Shown here: positions 1-5,148 of the stretch, in pieces
How positions within the stretch are numbered: position 1 is the first letter of the stretch
How the letters are laid out: every line of letters begins with the position of its first letter
Source: Spirochaetaceae bacterium
GTDB lineage: Bacteria > Spirochaetota > Spirochaetia > Treponematales > Breznakiellaceae
Direction: 5' to 3'
Assembly (NCBI GenBank): GCA_031275595.1
Contig: JAISOO010000158.1
Location: 1-7,295 of the forward strand
DNA: 7,295 nt
Translations under genes and position numbers: made by a program
The notes under the pieces: generated by a model
What the model was told of the DNA's origin: nothing
The model's database searches: none
The model's input: the letters and a program-made list of their open reading frames with translations, nothing else

Positions 1-1
1 G

Positions 2-31
2 GGAAAAAGCGGGCTTTAGACCGCTTTTTCC
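2..31 (-). terminator. Intrinsic terminator after the sigma-factor gene
   Basis: An 11-bp perfect stem (2-12 pairs with 21-31) with an 8-base loop is built from GAAAAAGCGG and its complement. The GC core is flanked by A5 on one side and T5 on the other, so it reads as a rho-independent terminator on either strand. It lies about 60 bases past the stop codon of the minus-strand sigma gene, which it most likely terminates. It could also stop plus-strand transcription arriving from outside the window. Confidence 0.75.
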
Positions 32-34
32 AAA

Positions 35-69
35 GCCTGTTTCAAAACCAACCGGGTTTTGAGACAGGC
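35..69 (-). terminator. Second hairpin after the sigma-factor gene
   Basis: A 15-bp stem (35-49 with 55-69) with a 5-base loop has a single imperfect pair at 41/63, which is T-G on the plus strand and A-C on the minus strand. It lies between the sigma-factor stop codon and the intrinsic terminator at 2-31, so the two form a tandem terminator. On the minus strand it is followed only by TTTGG, so it is weak as a stand-alone terminator. It contains TTTCAAAA and TTTTGAGA arms that resemble palindromes elsewhere in the window, so it may instead be a member of a dispersed repeat family. Confidence 0.5.
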
Positions 70-91
70 AGTATCTTGAGCCTTTACAAGA

Positions 92-973
92 TTAGGCGAC
101 ATAGGCCTCCAAAAAACGCTGCCGGGAGGGATGCTGGAGCCGTTTGAGGGCCTTTTTTTCGATCTGGCGGATCCGCTCTTTGGTGAGGTTGAAACGGTCG
201 CCGATTTCCTTGAGGGACATGGGGATGCTGTTGCCCAGGCCGAACCGGAACCGGATGATTTCCGCCTCTTTTTTGTTCAACGTCTTCAGTACCGTTTCAA
301 TGTCGTTTTGAAGGGTCATCTTAACCGCGTGTTCATCCGGGGAAGCGTAATTTTCATCCTCGATAAAGTCCCCCAGTATTGAAGAATCCTTGTCGGTGTA
401 GATGGGGTTTTCCAGGGATACCAAGTCCCGGCTGATGTTGATCAGGTCCGACACCTGACCCGCGTCCATATCCAGGAGCCGGGCGACTTCGGTTATTTCC
501 GCGTCAAGGTTGCTGTCGGTCTGAACTATTTTCCGGGCCTTTTCAATCTGAACCAGTTCGTTTGCCCGGTTAAGGGGGAGCCGGATCATCCTGGATTTTT
601 CGCAGATTGCCTTGAGGATAGCCTGACGGATCCACCATACCGCGTAGGAAATAAAGTGATACCCCTTATCCACATCGTACCGTTCTATGGCATTTAAAAG
701 GCCGATGTTGCCTTCGCTGATAAGGTCCGAAAGGGGCAGCCCCTGGCCTTGGTATTTTTTTGCCACATTAACCACAAAGCGCAGGTTGGAATTTACCAGC
801 TTGTCCCGGGCAGCCCGGCTGCCTTGAGCCGCCGCCCGGGCCGCCGCCTCTTCTTCCTCCCTGGTCAAGAGAGGGATCCGGTTGATTTCTTTTAAATACA
901 TGGAGAGAATATTTTCATCGGTTCCTGAATTTTTAACCGCTATTTTATCATTAATAGTTTTGGTTGCCGCCAC
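92..973 (-). CDS. Short RpoD/SigA-type RNA polymerase sigma factor without region 1.1
   Basis: This is a 293-residue sigma-70 family factor that directs RNA polymerase to -10/-35 promoters. Region 1.2 is near residues 22-41 (MYLKEINRIPLLTREEE). Region 2 runs about 58-125, with NLRFVVNVAKKY, the polymerase-binding DLISEGNIGLLNAIERYD, and the -10 recognition segment FISYAVWWIRQAILKAI. Region 3 starts near SRMIRLPLN (127-135). Region 4.2 is about 252-284, with the helix-turn-helix LTKERIRQIEKKALKRL. Region 1.1 and the large non-conserved insert of E. coli RpoD are absent. The start is GTG: a strong AGGAGGT lies 4 bases upstream and the next in-frame ATG (codon 25) would cut into region 1.2. An overlapping ATG one base off opens a different frame that ends after 11 codons. 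The homologous treponemal gene has been named rpoS or sigma-43 (from memory), so I give no symbol. Specificity is not determined. Confidence 0.93.
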   Translation of the reverse strand: MAATKTINDKIAVKNSGTDENILSMYLKEINRIPLLTREEEEAAARAAAQGSRAARDKLVNSNLRFVVNVAKKYQGQGLPLSDLISEGNIGLLNAIERYDVDKGYHFISYAVWWIRQAILKAICEKSRMIRLPLNRANELVQIEKARKIVQTDSNLDAEITEVARLLDMDAGQVSDLINISRDLVSLENPIYTDKDSSILGDFIEDENYASPDEHAVKMTLQNDIETVLKTLNKKEAEIIRFRFGLGNSIPMSLKEIGDRFNLTKERIRQIEKKALKRLQHPSRQRFLEAYVA

Positions 974-977
974 ATAT

Positions 978-984
978 ACCTCCT
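978..984 (-). promoter_or_regulatory. Ribosome binding site fixing the GTG start of the sigma gene
   Basis: The minus strand reads AGGAGGT, an almost complete anti-16S match, 4 bases before the GTG at 973-971. It supports GTG rather than the downstream ATG. An ATG that shares its final G with this GTG is in another frame and gives only a short open stretch. Confidence 0.8.
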
Positions 985-999
985 GTAGCTATGGTATAA

Positions 1000-1010
1000 A
1001 TTATATAGCA
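1000..1010 (-). promoter_or_regulatory. Probable extended -10 promoter of the sigma gene
   Basis: The minus strand reads TGCTATATAAT, giving an extended -10 (TGn followed by TATATA) overlapping a perfect TATAAT. Transcription would start near 993-995 and give a leader of about 20 bases containing the AGGAGGT. No good -35 box lies at 16-18 bases; TTGGCA is present but only 12 bases from TATAAT. The direct repeat CAAGAA-N6-CAAGAA (plus strand 1009-1026) sits just upstream and could be an activator site. Confidence 0.5.
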
Positions 1011-1111
1011 AGAACCATGCCAAGAATGTCCTCATGGCGAATATTTTTGATAATTTTTTGAAACCATAATTCTATATAGGATAAAGAATTAGCAAAAGAC
1101 GGGGGATCCGT

Positions 1112-1145
1112 AAAAAAAGCCAAATCCGCCGCCGCCGCTTTTTTT
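1112..1145. terminator. Possible bidirectional terminator or insulator hairpin
   Basis: A7GC at 1112-1120 pairs perfectly with GCT7 at 1137-1145 around a 16-base loop containing GCC repeats, and the T run continues one more base. This gives an A-tract/T-tract stem on both strands. Only two GC pairs close the loop, so it is weak. It may separate the two divergent transcription units, or mark the end of an unrecognised short transcript. Confidence 0.3.
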
Positions 1146-1225
1146 TGCCAAAAAGGTTCAAAATGACCCAGTTCTCTTTTTTTAGTTAAAATATGGGTCA
1201 AATTAGGGCACATCCCTTGGGTTTA

Positions 1226-1248
1226 TTTCAAAATTCGGTAGTATGAGA
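1226..1248. repeat. Decayed TTTCAAAAT palindrome
   Basis: Bases 1226-1237 are identical to 5095-5106 (TTTCAAAATTCG), the left arm and start of the loop of a perfect palindrome upstream of the SurA-like gene. Here the right arm AGTATGAGA matches the expected ATTTTGAAA at only 6 of 9 positions. I read it as a degenerate copy of the same intergenic element, directly abutting the hairpin repeat at 1250. Confidence 0.4.
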
Positions 1249-1249
1249 G

Positions 1250-1295
1250 GCTTTCCCAAAACTTCAGTTTTTGGGAAAGCAACCTTAGATTCATG
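1250..1295. repeat. Hairpin repeat, copy A (upstream of groES)
   Basis: A 12-bp stem GCTTTCCCAAAA/TTTTGGGAAAGC (1250-1261 with 1269-1280) is followed by a conserved tail of about 15 bases (CCTTAGATTCATG-like). It matches 1693-1737 at 42 of 45 aligned bases plus one single-T indel; all three substitutions are transitions. There is no poly-T tail and no gene ending nearby on the plus strand, so a terminator role does not explain this copy. A dispersed, hairpin-forming intergenic repeat is the better description. Confidence 0.75.
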
Positions 1296-1339
1296 AAACA
1301 GCCTTTTTTGGAGGATTTTCGAAAAAACGTACTTCTTTC

Positions 1340-1368
1340 TTGACCATCGGTTTTTTTTTTCGTATATT
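1340..1368 (+). promoter_or_regulatory. Sigma-70 promoter of groES with a T10 spacer tract
   Basis: TTGACC at 1340-1345 (5 of 6 to TTGACA) and TATATT at 1363-1368 (5 of 6 to TATAAT) are separated by exactly 17 bases. Transcription should start near 1375, giving a leader of about 43 bases with the GGAGG. Ten of the 17 spacer bases are an uninterrupted T10 run (1351-1360). No CIRCE inverted repeat overlaps it, so HrcA control is not evident. Confidence 0.8.
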
Positions 1369-1406
1369 CAAGGTATCCAAATATCCCATAATTATCATAA
1401 TACAAC

Positions 1407-1411
1407 GGAGG
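1407..1411 (+). promoter_or_regulatory. Ribosome binding site of groES
   Basis: GGAGG lies 6 bases before the ATG at 1418. It decides the start: the reading frame is open further upstream, to an ATG at 1340, but that ATG lies inside the -35 region of the promoter. The 88-residue product starting at 1418 matches GroES length and N-terminus. Confidence 0.85.
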
Positions 1412-1417
1412 TACCCT

Positions 1418-1684
1418 ATGAAAGTGAAACCCTTGGCTGACCGGGTCATGGTAAAGCTTGAAAAGAATGAAGCCAAGACCGCGGGTGGGATTATTATCCC
1501 GGATACTGCCCAGGAAAAAACCCAGACAGGCACGGTCGTGGAAGTTGGTGATGACAAAGACGTGATCAAGGTAGCGGCGGGGCAGAAGGTTATGTATGAC
1601 AAATATGCCGGAACCCAGGTAAAAATCGACGGGGTGGAGCACCTTATCTTGAAAATGTCGGATATTATCGCGGCTATTGAATAA
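1418..1684 (+). CDS. groES: Co-chaperonin GroES (10 kDa)
   Basis: This 88-residue protein forms the heptameric lid that closes the GroEL folding chamber in the cytoplasm. The N-terminus MKVKPLADRVMVKLE is the family signature. The mobile loop that contacts GroEL is residues 17-34 (NEAKTAGGIIIPDTAQEK), followed by TGTVVEVG and the C-terminal strand IDGVEHLILKMSDIIAAIE. Length and composition are normal, with no sign of damage. groEL does not follow: the next gene is convergent, so groES is transcribed alone from its own promoter, as I recall for treponemes. It is flanked by two direct copies of a hairpin repeat (1250-1295 and 1693-1737). Confidence 0.98.
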   Translation: MKVKPLADRVMVKLEKNEAKTAGGIIIPDTAQEKTQTGTVVEVGDDKDVIKVAAGQKVMYDKYAGTQVKIDGVEHLILKMSDIIAAIE

Positions 1685-1692
1685 ACCGGGAA

Positions 1693-1737
1693 GCTTTCCC
1701 AAAACTTCAGTTTTGGGAAAGCAGCCTTGGATTTATG
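1693..1737. repeat. Hairpin repeat, copy B (between groES and the convergent operon)
   Basis: A perfect 12-bp stem (1693-1704 with 1711-1722) can close one more C-G pair, leaving a TTCA loop on the plus strand. It begins 8 bases after the groES stop and continues into the same conserved tail as copy A. Because the flanking genes converge here, it may also act as a transcription end for both, but neither strand shows a T tract after the stem. Identity to copy A extends beyond the stem, which argues for a repeat element rather than a locally evolved terminator. Confidence 0.75.
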
Positions 1738-1775
1738 GGGGACTTGAAGCAGCCGTGGGGAACCTTTTGCCTGCC

Positions 1776-3503
1776 TTAACGCTCCAGGCGGCGGAGTTCC
1801 AGCCTGACGTTGAGATTTTCCGGGTCCAAATCCCCGGCGCGTTCCAGAACCCGGCGGACTTCCTCAAAACGGCCCAGAGCCCGCAGGCAGCGGGCGGTGT
1901 ATAACTGTATCCGGGCGGCCTCTTTTTTATCCGTAACCCGGGCGGAGGCGGCCGCATAATAATCCAAAGCCGCGGCATTGGATCGGCTGGCCTCAAGGAG
2001 CCGGGCGATATTGGCGTCCGCCTGCCAAATCCGACCGGATAACTCCCTGAGCAGGGCTTCACCGTGGTCAAGGCTGCCTTCCCGGATGAGACGTATACCT
2101 TGGCTGAGTTTTATCCAGGGCCCCTCCAGGTGGTTGTCTTGGGCGGTCTTGATGAGAAAGGCGGTCTCGCCGTACTGTTTCTGCCGGTCAAAATAGTAAG
2201 CCCCCCACTGGTATAGCCGTTCATCCCGGGGGTGCCGGTCCAGGAGCAGCCATAATTCCGCGAGGGTCCGGTCTACAGGCCAGGTGTCCTGTTTGCGTTT
2301 GAAAAGTTCCAGATCCAAAAGCCCCTCCTCTGCCCGGTCCTGTTCTTCAAGGATGGCTACGGCTTGGGGGCTGTCCAGAAGCCGGGTATATCCGATGATG
2401 CCATAGGTTAAACCGGGACCGGGAGAACTCCGCTGTTCCGCAAAAAACTGTTCCAGGAAAGCGATTTTTTCCTCTAATACTGTAGAGGTGGAGGCCAGGT
2501 TGTAGACGCTCCGGGATATGCGGTCCTGGTCCTGGGGGGCGCCGGTATTTTGGGGGGAGGCCAGGGCCCGCCATATATTCCGGGCGGTCTCGCCATGCCC
2601 CGAAAGCCAGAGGGCGTCCGCCTGCCGGGCCAGGCTTTTTTCGTCGGGAAAGCGGGAAAAAAGCTCCGCCCCCCGCAGGGGGTCCCCGAAATCGTAAAAA
2701 AATTCCGCCCCGAACCGGAGGGTCTCCGGAGCCGGGGGGCCGGCGATTCCCGGGAGCCCCCGGCCGTTTCCCCCGGGGGACGCGAGGAGGGCGTTAATAA
2801 CCGCCGCGCATCCCTGGGGGTCCCCCGCCAGCAGCCTGAGGAGCCCCTGGTTAACCAAAAAACGTTCCCGCTCCTTTTCCGAAACCAGGGGGATTATCGA
2901 CGCGAAAAGAGCCTCCCCCCCGGGGATAGCCGCGGCGCTTTGGGGATCCGTCATGTTTCCTGCCAGGACCTGCAGGCTTAAGGCCGCGGGGAGGAGGGAT
3001 GCGTCATGGATTCGGGAGAGGTAATGTTGCAGGGCCGCCGCGCTTTCTCCGGTGATCCGGGGGTCCCGCAAAAACAGGGCCTCGGCGGCCAGGATCGCCA
3101 GGGGCTCGGAGGAAGGAAATTCCCGGCTCAACCGCTCCGCCGCCCCGGCATAGGCGGTGATAAAGGCCCCCCTCGTTTCCGGCGGAAGACCGGAATGGCG
3201 GGCAAGACCCCTGCGGCGCTTGAGAACCGACAGGTGGGACTCCACGCTGAGGGCCCTTTTTTCAAGGCCGTCGAGGAGTGCGTTGAACCGTTTCGGCGAA
3301 GCGCTTTCCGGCGCCTCCGCCAGGCGGTCAAATTCCGCCAGCTTCCGGGTAAAATTTCCCGAGGGGGTACCCGTTTCCGCCGCCCCTCCCCGGAAGAGGG
3401 TAAACAAAAAAATCCCCCCCAGCAGGACCAGGGAAAAGGCCCCCCCCAGAAGGCAGGTGATTTTAAGGGGAAAGATCAGGGGGGGAGAATGCCGGGCGGC
3501 CAT
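1776..3503 (-). CDS. Membrane-anchored TPR-like protein of unknown function
   Basis: I do not recognise this 575-residue protein beyond its fold class. A basic N-terminus is followed by one hydrophobic segment at about residues 15-37 (CLLGGAFSLVLLGGIFLFTLF), with no lipobox, so an N-in single-pass anchor with the bulk in the periplasm is likely. The rest is Ala/Leu/Arg-rich and helical. The C-terminal 65 residues look like TPR repeats (AALDYYAAASARV, then IQLYTARCLRALGRFEEVRRVLERAGDLDPEN), and weaker repeats occur from about residue 360 onward. It starts 2 bases after the nusB stop, without a Shine-Dalgarno sequence, so it is probably translationally coupled. The first 90 bases of the gene hold three 7-8 base G or C runs. 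Position matches the hypothetical gene between groES and nusB in T. pallidum (from memory). A scaffold role in envelope protein assembly is speculation. Confidence 0.85.
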   Translation of the reverse strand: MAARHSPPLIFPLKITCLLGGAFSLVLLGGIFLFTLFRGGAAETGTPSGNFTRKLAEFDRLAEAPESASPKRFNALLDGLEKRALSVESHLSVLKRRRGLARHSGLPPETRGAFITAYAGAAERLSREFPSSEPLAILAAEALFLRDPRITGESAAALQHYLSRIHDASLLPAALSLQVLAGNMTDPQSAAAIPGGEALFASIIPLVSEKERERFLVNQGLLRLLAGDPQGCAAVINALLASPGGNGRGLPGIAGPPAPETLRFGAEFFYDFGDPLRGAELFSRFPDEKSLARQADALWLSGHGETARNIWRALASPQNTGAPQDQDRISRSVYNLASTSTVLEEKIAFLEQFFAEQRSSPGPGLTYGIIGYTRLLDSPQAVAILEEQDRAEEGLLDLELFKRKQDTWPVDRTLAELWLLLDRHPRDERLYQWGAYYFDRQKQYGETAFLIKTAQDNHLEGPWIKLSQGIRLIREGSLDHGEALLRELSGRIWQADANIARLLEASRSNAAALDYYAAASARVTDKKEAARIQLYTARCLRALGRFEEVRRVLERAGDLDPENLNVRLELRRLER

Positions 3504-3505
3504 GG

Positions 3506-3955
3506 CTACCCGGCGGAGCCGTTCCCGGCTTCCTTTTGGATTGTTTTCCGTATACTGTCCAGGACCCCGTTGATAAAGCGGTAGGAATCGTCGGTCCCAA
3601 ATTCTTTGGAGATCCCGATGGCTTCATCGATGACAATGGAGGGGGGCACGTCGTCCTGAAACATCAGCGTATAGGTACTCATTCTCAGTACCGCAAGGTC
3701 AACCCGGTTAAGCCGGGAAAAATCCCAATTTTTAAGGTGGGCCCGGATCATGGCATCCACCGGGCGGATGTTTTCTATGGTTCCCAGCACCAAAAGCCGG
3801 GAAAAGTCCGCCACCCCCTTATCGGGGACCTTTTCCAGCCAGGAAAAATCCAGCAAGTCTCCGGAAACGGAGGGTTCTCCCGGCGAAGCGCCGGCGGCTT
3901 CCCAGGAATACAGGGCCTGGAAGGCAAGGATCCGCCCTTTTCTCCGGGACGCCAT
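3506..3955 (-). CDS. nusB: Transcription antitermination factor NusB
   Basis: This 149-residue all-helical RNA-binding protein pairs with NusE (ribosomal protein S10) on boxA of rRNA leaders and keeps RNA polymerase from terminating early. The arginine-rich N-terminus SRRKGRILAFQALYSWE is the RNA-binding signature. The core KNWDFSRLNRVDLAVLRMS and the C-terminal VPPSIVIDEAIGISKEFG followed by FINGVLDSIRK are diagnostic of the family, and length is typical. The ATG lies 2 bases after the stop of the SurA-like gene, with no Shine-Dalgarno within 20 bases, which suggests translation by re-initiation from the upstream gene. In many bacteria nusB neighbours rib genes; here it sits between envelope and tRNA-synthetase genes, as in the treponemal block. 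Confidence 0.95.
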   Translation of the reverse strand: MASRRKGRILAFQALYSWEAAGASPGEPSVSGDLLDFSWLEKVPDKGVADFSRLLVLGTIENIRPVDAMIRAHLKNWDFSRLNRVDLAVLRMSTYTLMFQDDVPPSIVIDEAIGISKEFGTDDSYRFINGVLDSIRKTIQKEAGNGSAG

Positions 3956-3957
3956 GG

Positions 3958-5022
3958 CTACCAGCTGAGAAGAAAATTCTCGCGGATGGTAACCGCGTTT
4001 CTTCTGGCCCGGAGTTCGGCGATGAGTTCTTCCTGGGCTTTCAAGGTAGCCTCCTGCAAACGCTGCTGGGTTAAGGTTCCCGCGATCTGTTCCCTGACGG
4101 TCATGGGGGGGCCGGGCTGTAACAGCACGTCATTGAGGGAAAGGGTTTTCATTTCGTAGGATCCGGTAACCTTAATGATAAGAAAGCCCTGGGGGGTTTC
4201 AATGACCCCGGAGATCGCCCCCTGGGGCAGGGAAAAGGCTATGGAAAGAAAGTCCTGACCCACCGAATCCAGGAGCTGGGGGTTCCGGGGAAGGTATCTT
4301 CCCTCTTCGGAAATATACCCCGCCCCCTGGGTTTGTCCCCGGATAACCGCCTCGTCGAATTTGGCGGCGCTGGAGCCGATATCCCGCAGCATCCGCTCCG
4401 CGCTTTCCCGGGCCCGGTTTTTTTCAGCCGCCGCCGCCCCGCTGTTCAGGGGGAATTGAATATAGGAAAACCGTACCGTATCGGGCTGGACAAACTGGGT
4501 TTTATAGAGATTATAGGTGTCCTGAATTTCCGCATCTGTCGGCGTCTTAATCGAAGATTCCAGGGCCGGCCTTTTTAACCTGAGATACTGCTGGGCGATA
4601 AGTTGTTTGCGGATCAGATCCCGGTACGCGGGAAGTTCCATCCCGGTCTGGCTTTTGATGAGGGAGGCGAATTCGGCGTCCGTGGGCCGCTTTCCCAAAG
4701 ATTGGGTTATGCCGGATCGGATCTGCTGAAAGTAGTTGTTCAGATCGTTTTCGGACACGGAGATCCGTTCCTGTTCGGCGGCCTGGAGGATAAGTTTCTC
4801 GTCGATCATCAAATTGAGAATTTCCAGCCGCAGTTTCCGCTTGTCGTCGGCGCTGAGGGTCCGGCCGGCCTCAATTTTTTCGGTTTCGGTCCGCAGTTGT
4901 TTGACCATGATAGGTTCGCTTCTAATCAAATTGACCGTTGCGATGGTTTGTAAATCCGTCTGGGTAAACCCCATCCCCACGATTAAAAGAAAAAGCAGAC
5001 AAATAGATACTAACCGTTTCAT
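3958..5022 (-). CDS. Secreted SurA/PpiC-type chaperone with a degenerate parvulin domain
   Basis: This 354-residue protein begins with a clear signal peptide (MKRLVSICLLFLLIVGMG, cleavage probably near residues 20-22) and should act in the periplasm on outer-membrane or secreted clients. Residues about 25-165 resemble a SurA N-terminal chaperone domain (LRLEILNLMIDEKLILQAAEQERISVSENDL), ending in the DAEIQDTYNLYKTQF helix that precedes parvulin domains. Residues about 181-288 align with the parvulin rotamase fold (VRFSYIQF at the start; DFLSIAFSLPQGAISGVIETPQGFLIIKV at the end). Both usual active-site histidines appear to be missing: RHIL is FSYI and GYHIIK is GFLIIK. Prolyl isomerase activity is therefore doubtful. 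The ATG follows AAAGGAAG. A T. pallidum relative has been called Tpn39b or basic membrane protein (from memory). Confidence 0.85.
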   Translation of the reverse strand: MKRLVSICLLFLLIVGMGFTQTDLQTIATVNLIRSEPIMVKQLRTETEKIEAGRTLSADDKRKLRLEILNLMIDEKLILQAAEQERISVSENDLNNYFQQIRSGITQSLGKRPTDAEFASLIKSQTGMELPAYRDLIRKQLIAQQYLRLKRPALESSIKTPTDAEIQDTYNLYKTQFVQPDTVRFSYIQFPLNSGAAAAEKNRARESAERMLRDIGSSAAKFDEAVIRGQTQGAGYISEEGRYLPRNPQLLDSVGQDFLSIAFSLPQGAISGVIETPQGFLIIKVTGSYEMKTLSLNDVLLQPGPPMTVREQIAGTLTQQRLQEATLKAQEELIAELRARRNAVTIRENFLLSW

Positions 5023-5023
5023 A

Positions 5024-5033
5024 CTCTTCCTTT
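5024..5033 (-). promoter_or_regulatory. Ribosome binding site of the SurA-like gene
   Basis: The minus strand reads AAAGGAAGAG directly before the ATG at 5022, with GGA about 5 bases from the start codon. It supports this start, which also gives a complete signal peptide. It is the only minus-operon gene in the window with a recognisable Shine-Dalgarno sequence. Confidence 0.6.
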
Positions 5034-5035
5034 GG

Positions 5036-5063
5036 AAAAAACGGCTGCGCCCGATTAAAGCCG
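5036..5063 (-). terminator. Attenuator-like hairpin in the leader of the SurA-like gene
   Basis: On the minus strand CGGCT (5063-5059) pairs with AGCCG (5046-5042) around a 12-base loop, followed at once by T6 (5041-5036) and then the ribosome binding site. Two G-U pairs can extend the base into the T tract. It would terminate part of the transcripts entering the SurA-like/nusB/TPR genes from alaS or from the promoter-like site at 5127-5132. The stem is only 5 bp, so strength is uncertain. Confidence 0.4.
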
Positions 5064-5094
5064 CCCGCTTTTCCGCTTAAATCTCAGGTTCCTC

Positions 5095-5117
5095 TTTCAA
5101 AATTCGATATTTTGAAA
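5095..5117. repeat. Perfect TTTCAAAAT palindrome
   Basis: TTTCAAAAT (5095-5103) and ATTTTGAAA (5109-5117) form a perfect 9-bp inverted repeat with a 5-base TCGAT loop. It lies just downstream of the TATAAT at 5127-5132, at the predicted 5' end of the SurA-like mRNA. Its first 12 bases recur exactly at 1226-1237. It could be an operator, a 5' stabilising hairpin, or a dispersed repeat. Confidence 0.6.
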
Positions 5118-5126
5118 AAATCCCCC

Positions 5127-5132
5127 ATTATA
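5127..5132 (-). promoter_or_regulatory. Possible -10 box for the SurA-like / nusB / TPR operon
   Basis: The minus strand has a perfect TATAAT here, 104 bases before the SurA-like start codon. At 16-18 bases upstream the sequence (TGGCGG, ATGGCG or TATGGC) is not a -35 box, and there is no TGn extension. Transcription would start near 5120, at the palindrome. The operon may therefore have its own promoter besides read-through from alaS, but the -10 box is the only support. Confidence 0.4.
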
Positions 5133-5148
5133 TTAAAATGAACAAAGG

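Larger units (their letters stand above)
974..1417. other. 444-base divergent intergenic region between the sigma gene and groES
   Basis: This AT-rich region carries the promoters and ribosome sites of the two divergent genes. I see no convincing gene in it; a 70-codon minus-strand open frame at 1001-1213 has no ribosome site and no recognisable product. Structures present: inverted repeat AATTCT/AGAATT (1068-1073, 1085-1090); a 9-bp A7GC/GCT7 stem with a GC-rich loop (1112-1120 with 1137-1145); inverted repeat TGACCCA/TGGGTCA 30 bases apart (1164-1170, 1194-1200); a decayed palindrome (1226-1248); and a repeat hairpin (1250-1295). No CIRCE element was found. Confidence 0.75.

Noticed and set aside
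1001..1213. 70-codon minus-strand open frame in the sigma-groES intergenic region
   Set aside because: No ribosome binding site, no recognisable motif, overlaps the sigma promoter and several inverted repeats; likely chance.
1301..1417. CIRCE heat-shock operator before groES
   Set aside because: Neither TTAGCACTC nor GAGTGCTAA half site, nor a recognisable variant, is visible.
1340..1684. Longer 114-residue GroES starting at 1340
   Set aside because: That ATG overlaps the -35 box, has no ribosome site, and the extra 26 residues are unlike any GroES; the start at 1418 fits.
1250..1737. CRISPR array or insertion sequence around groES
   Set aside because: Only two repeats 443 bases apart with a conserved gene between; no transposase or regularly spaced repeats.
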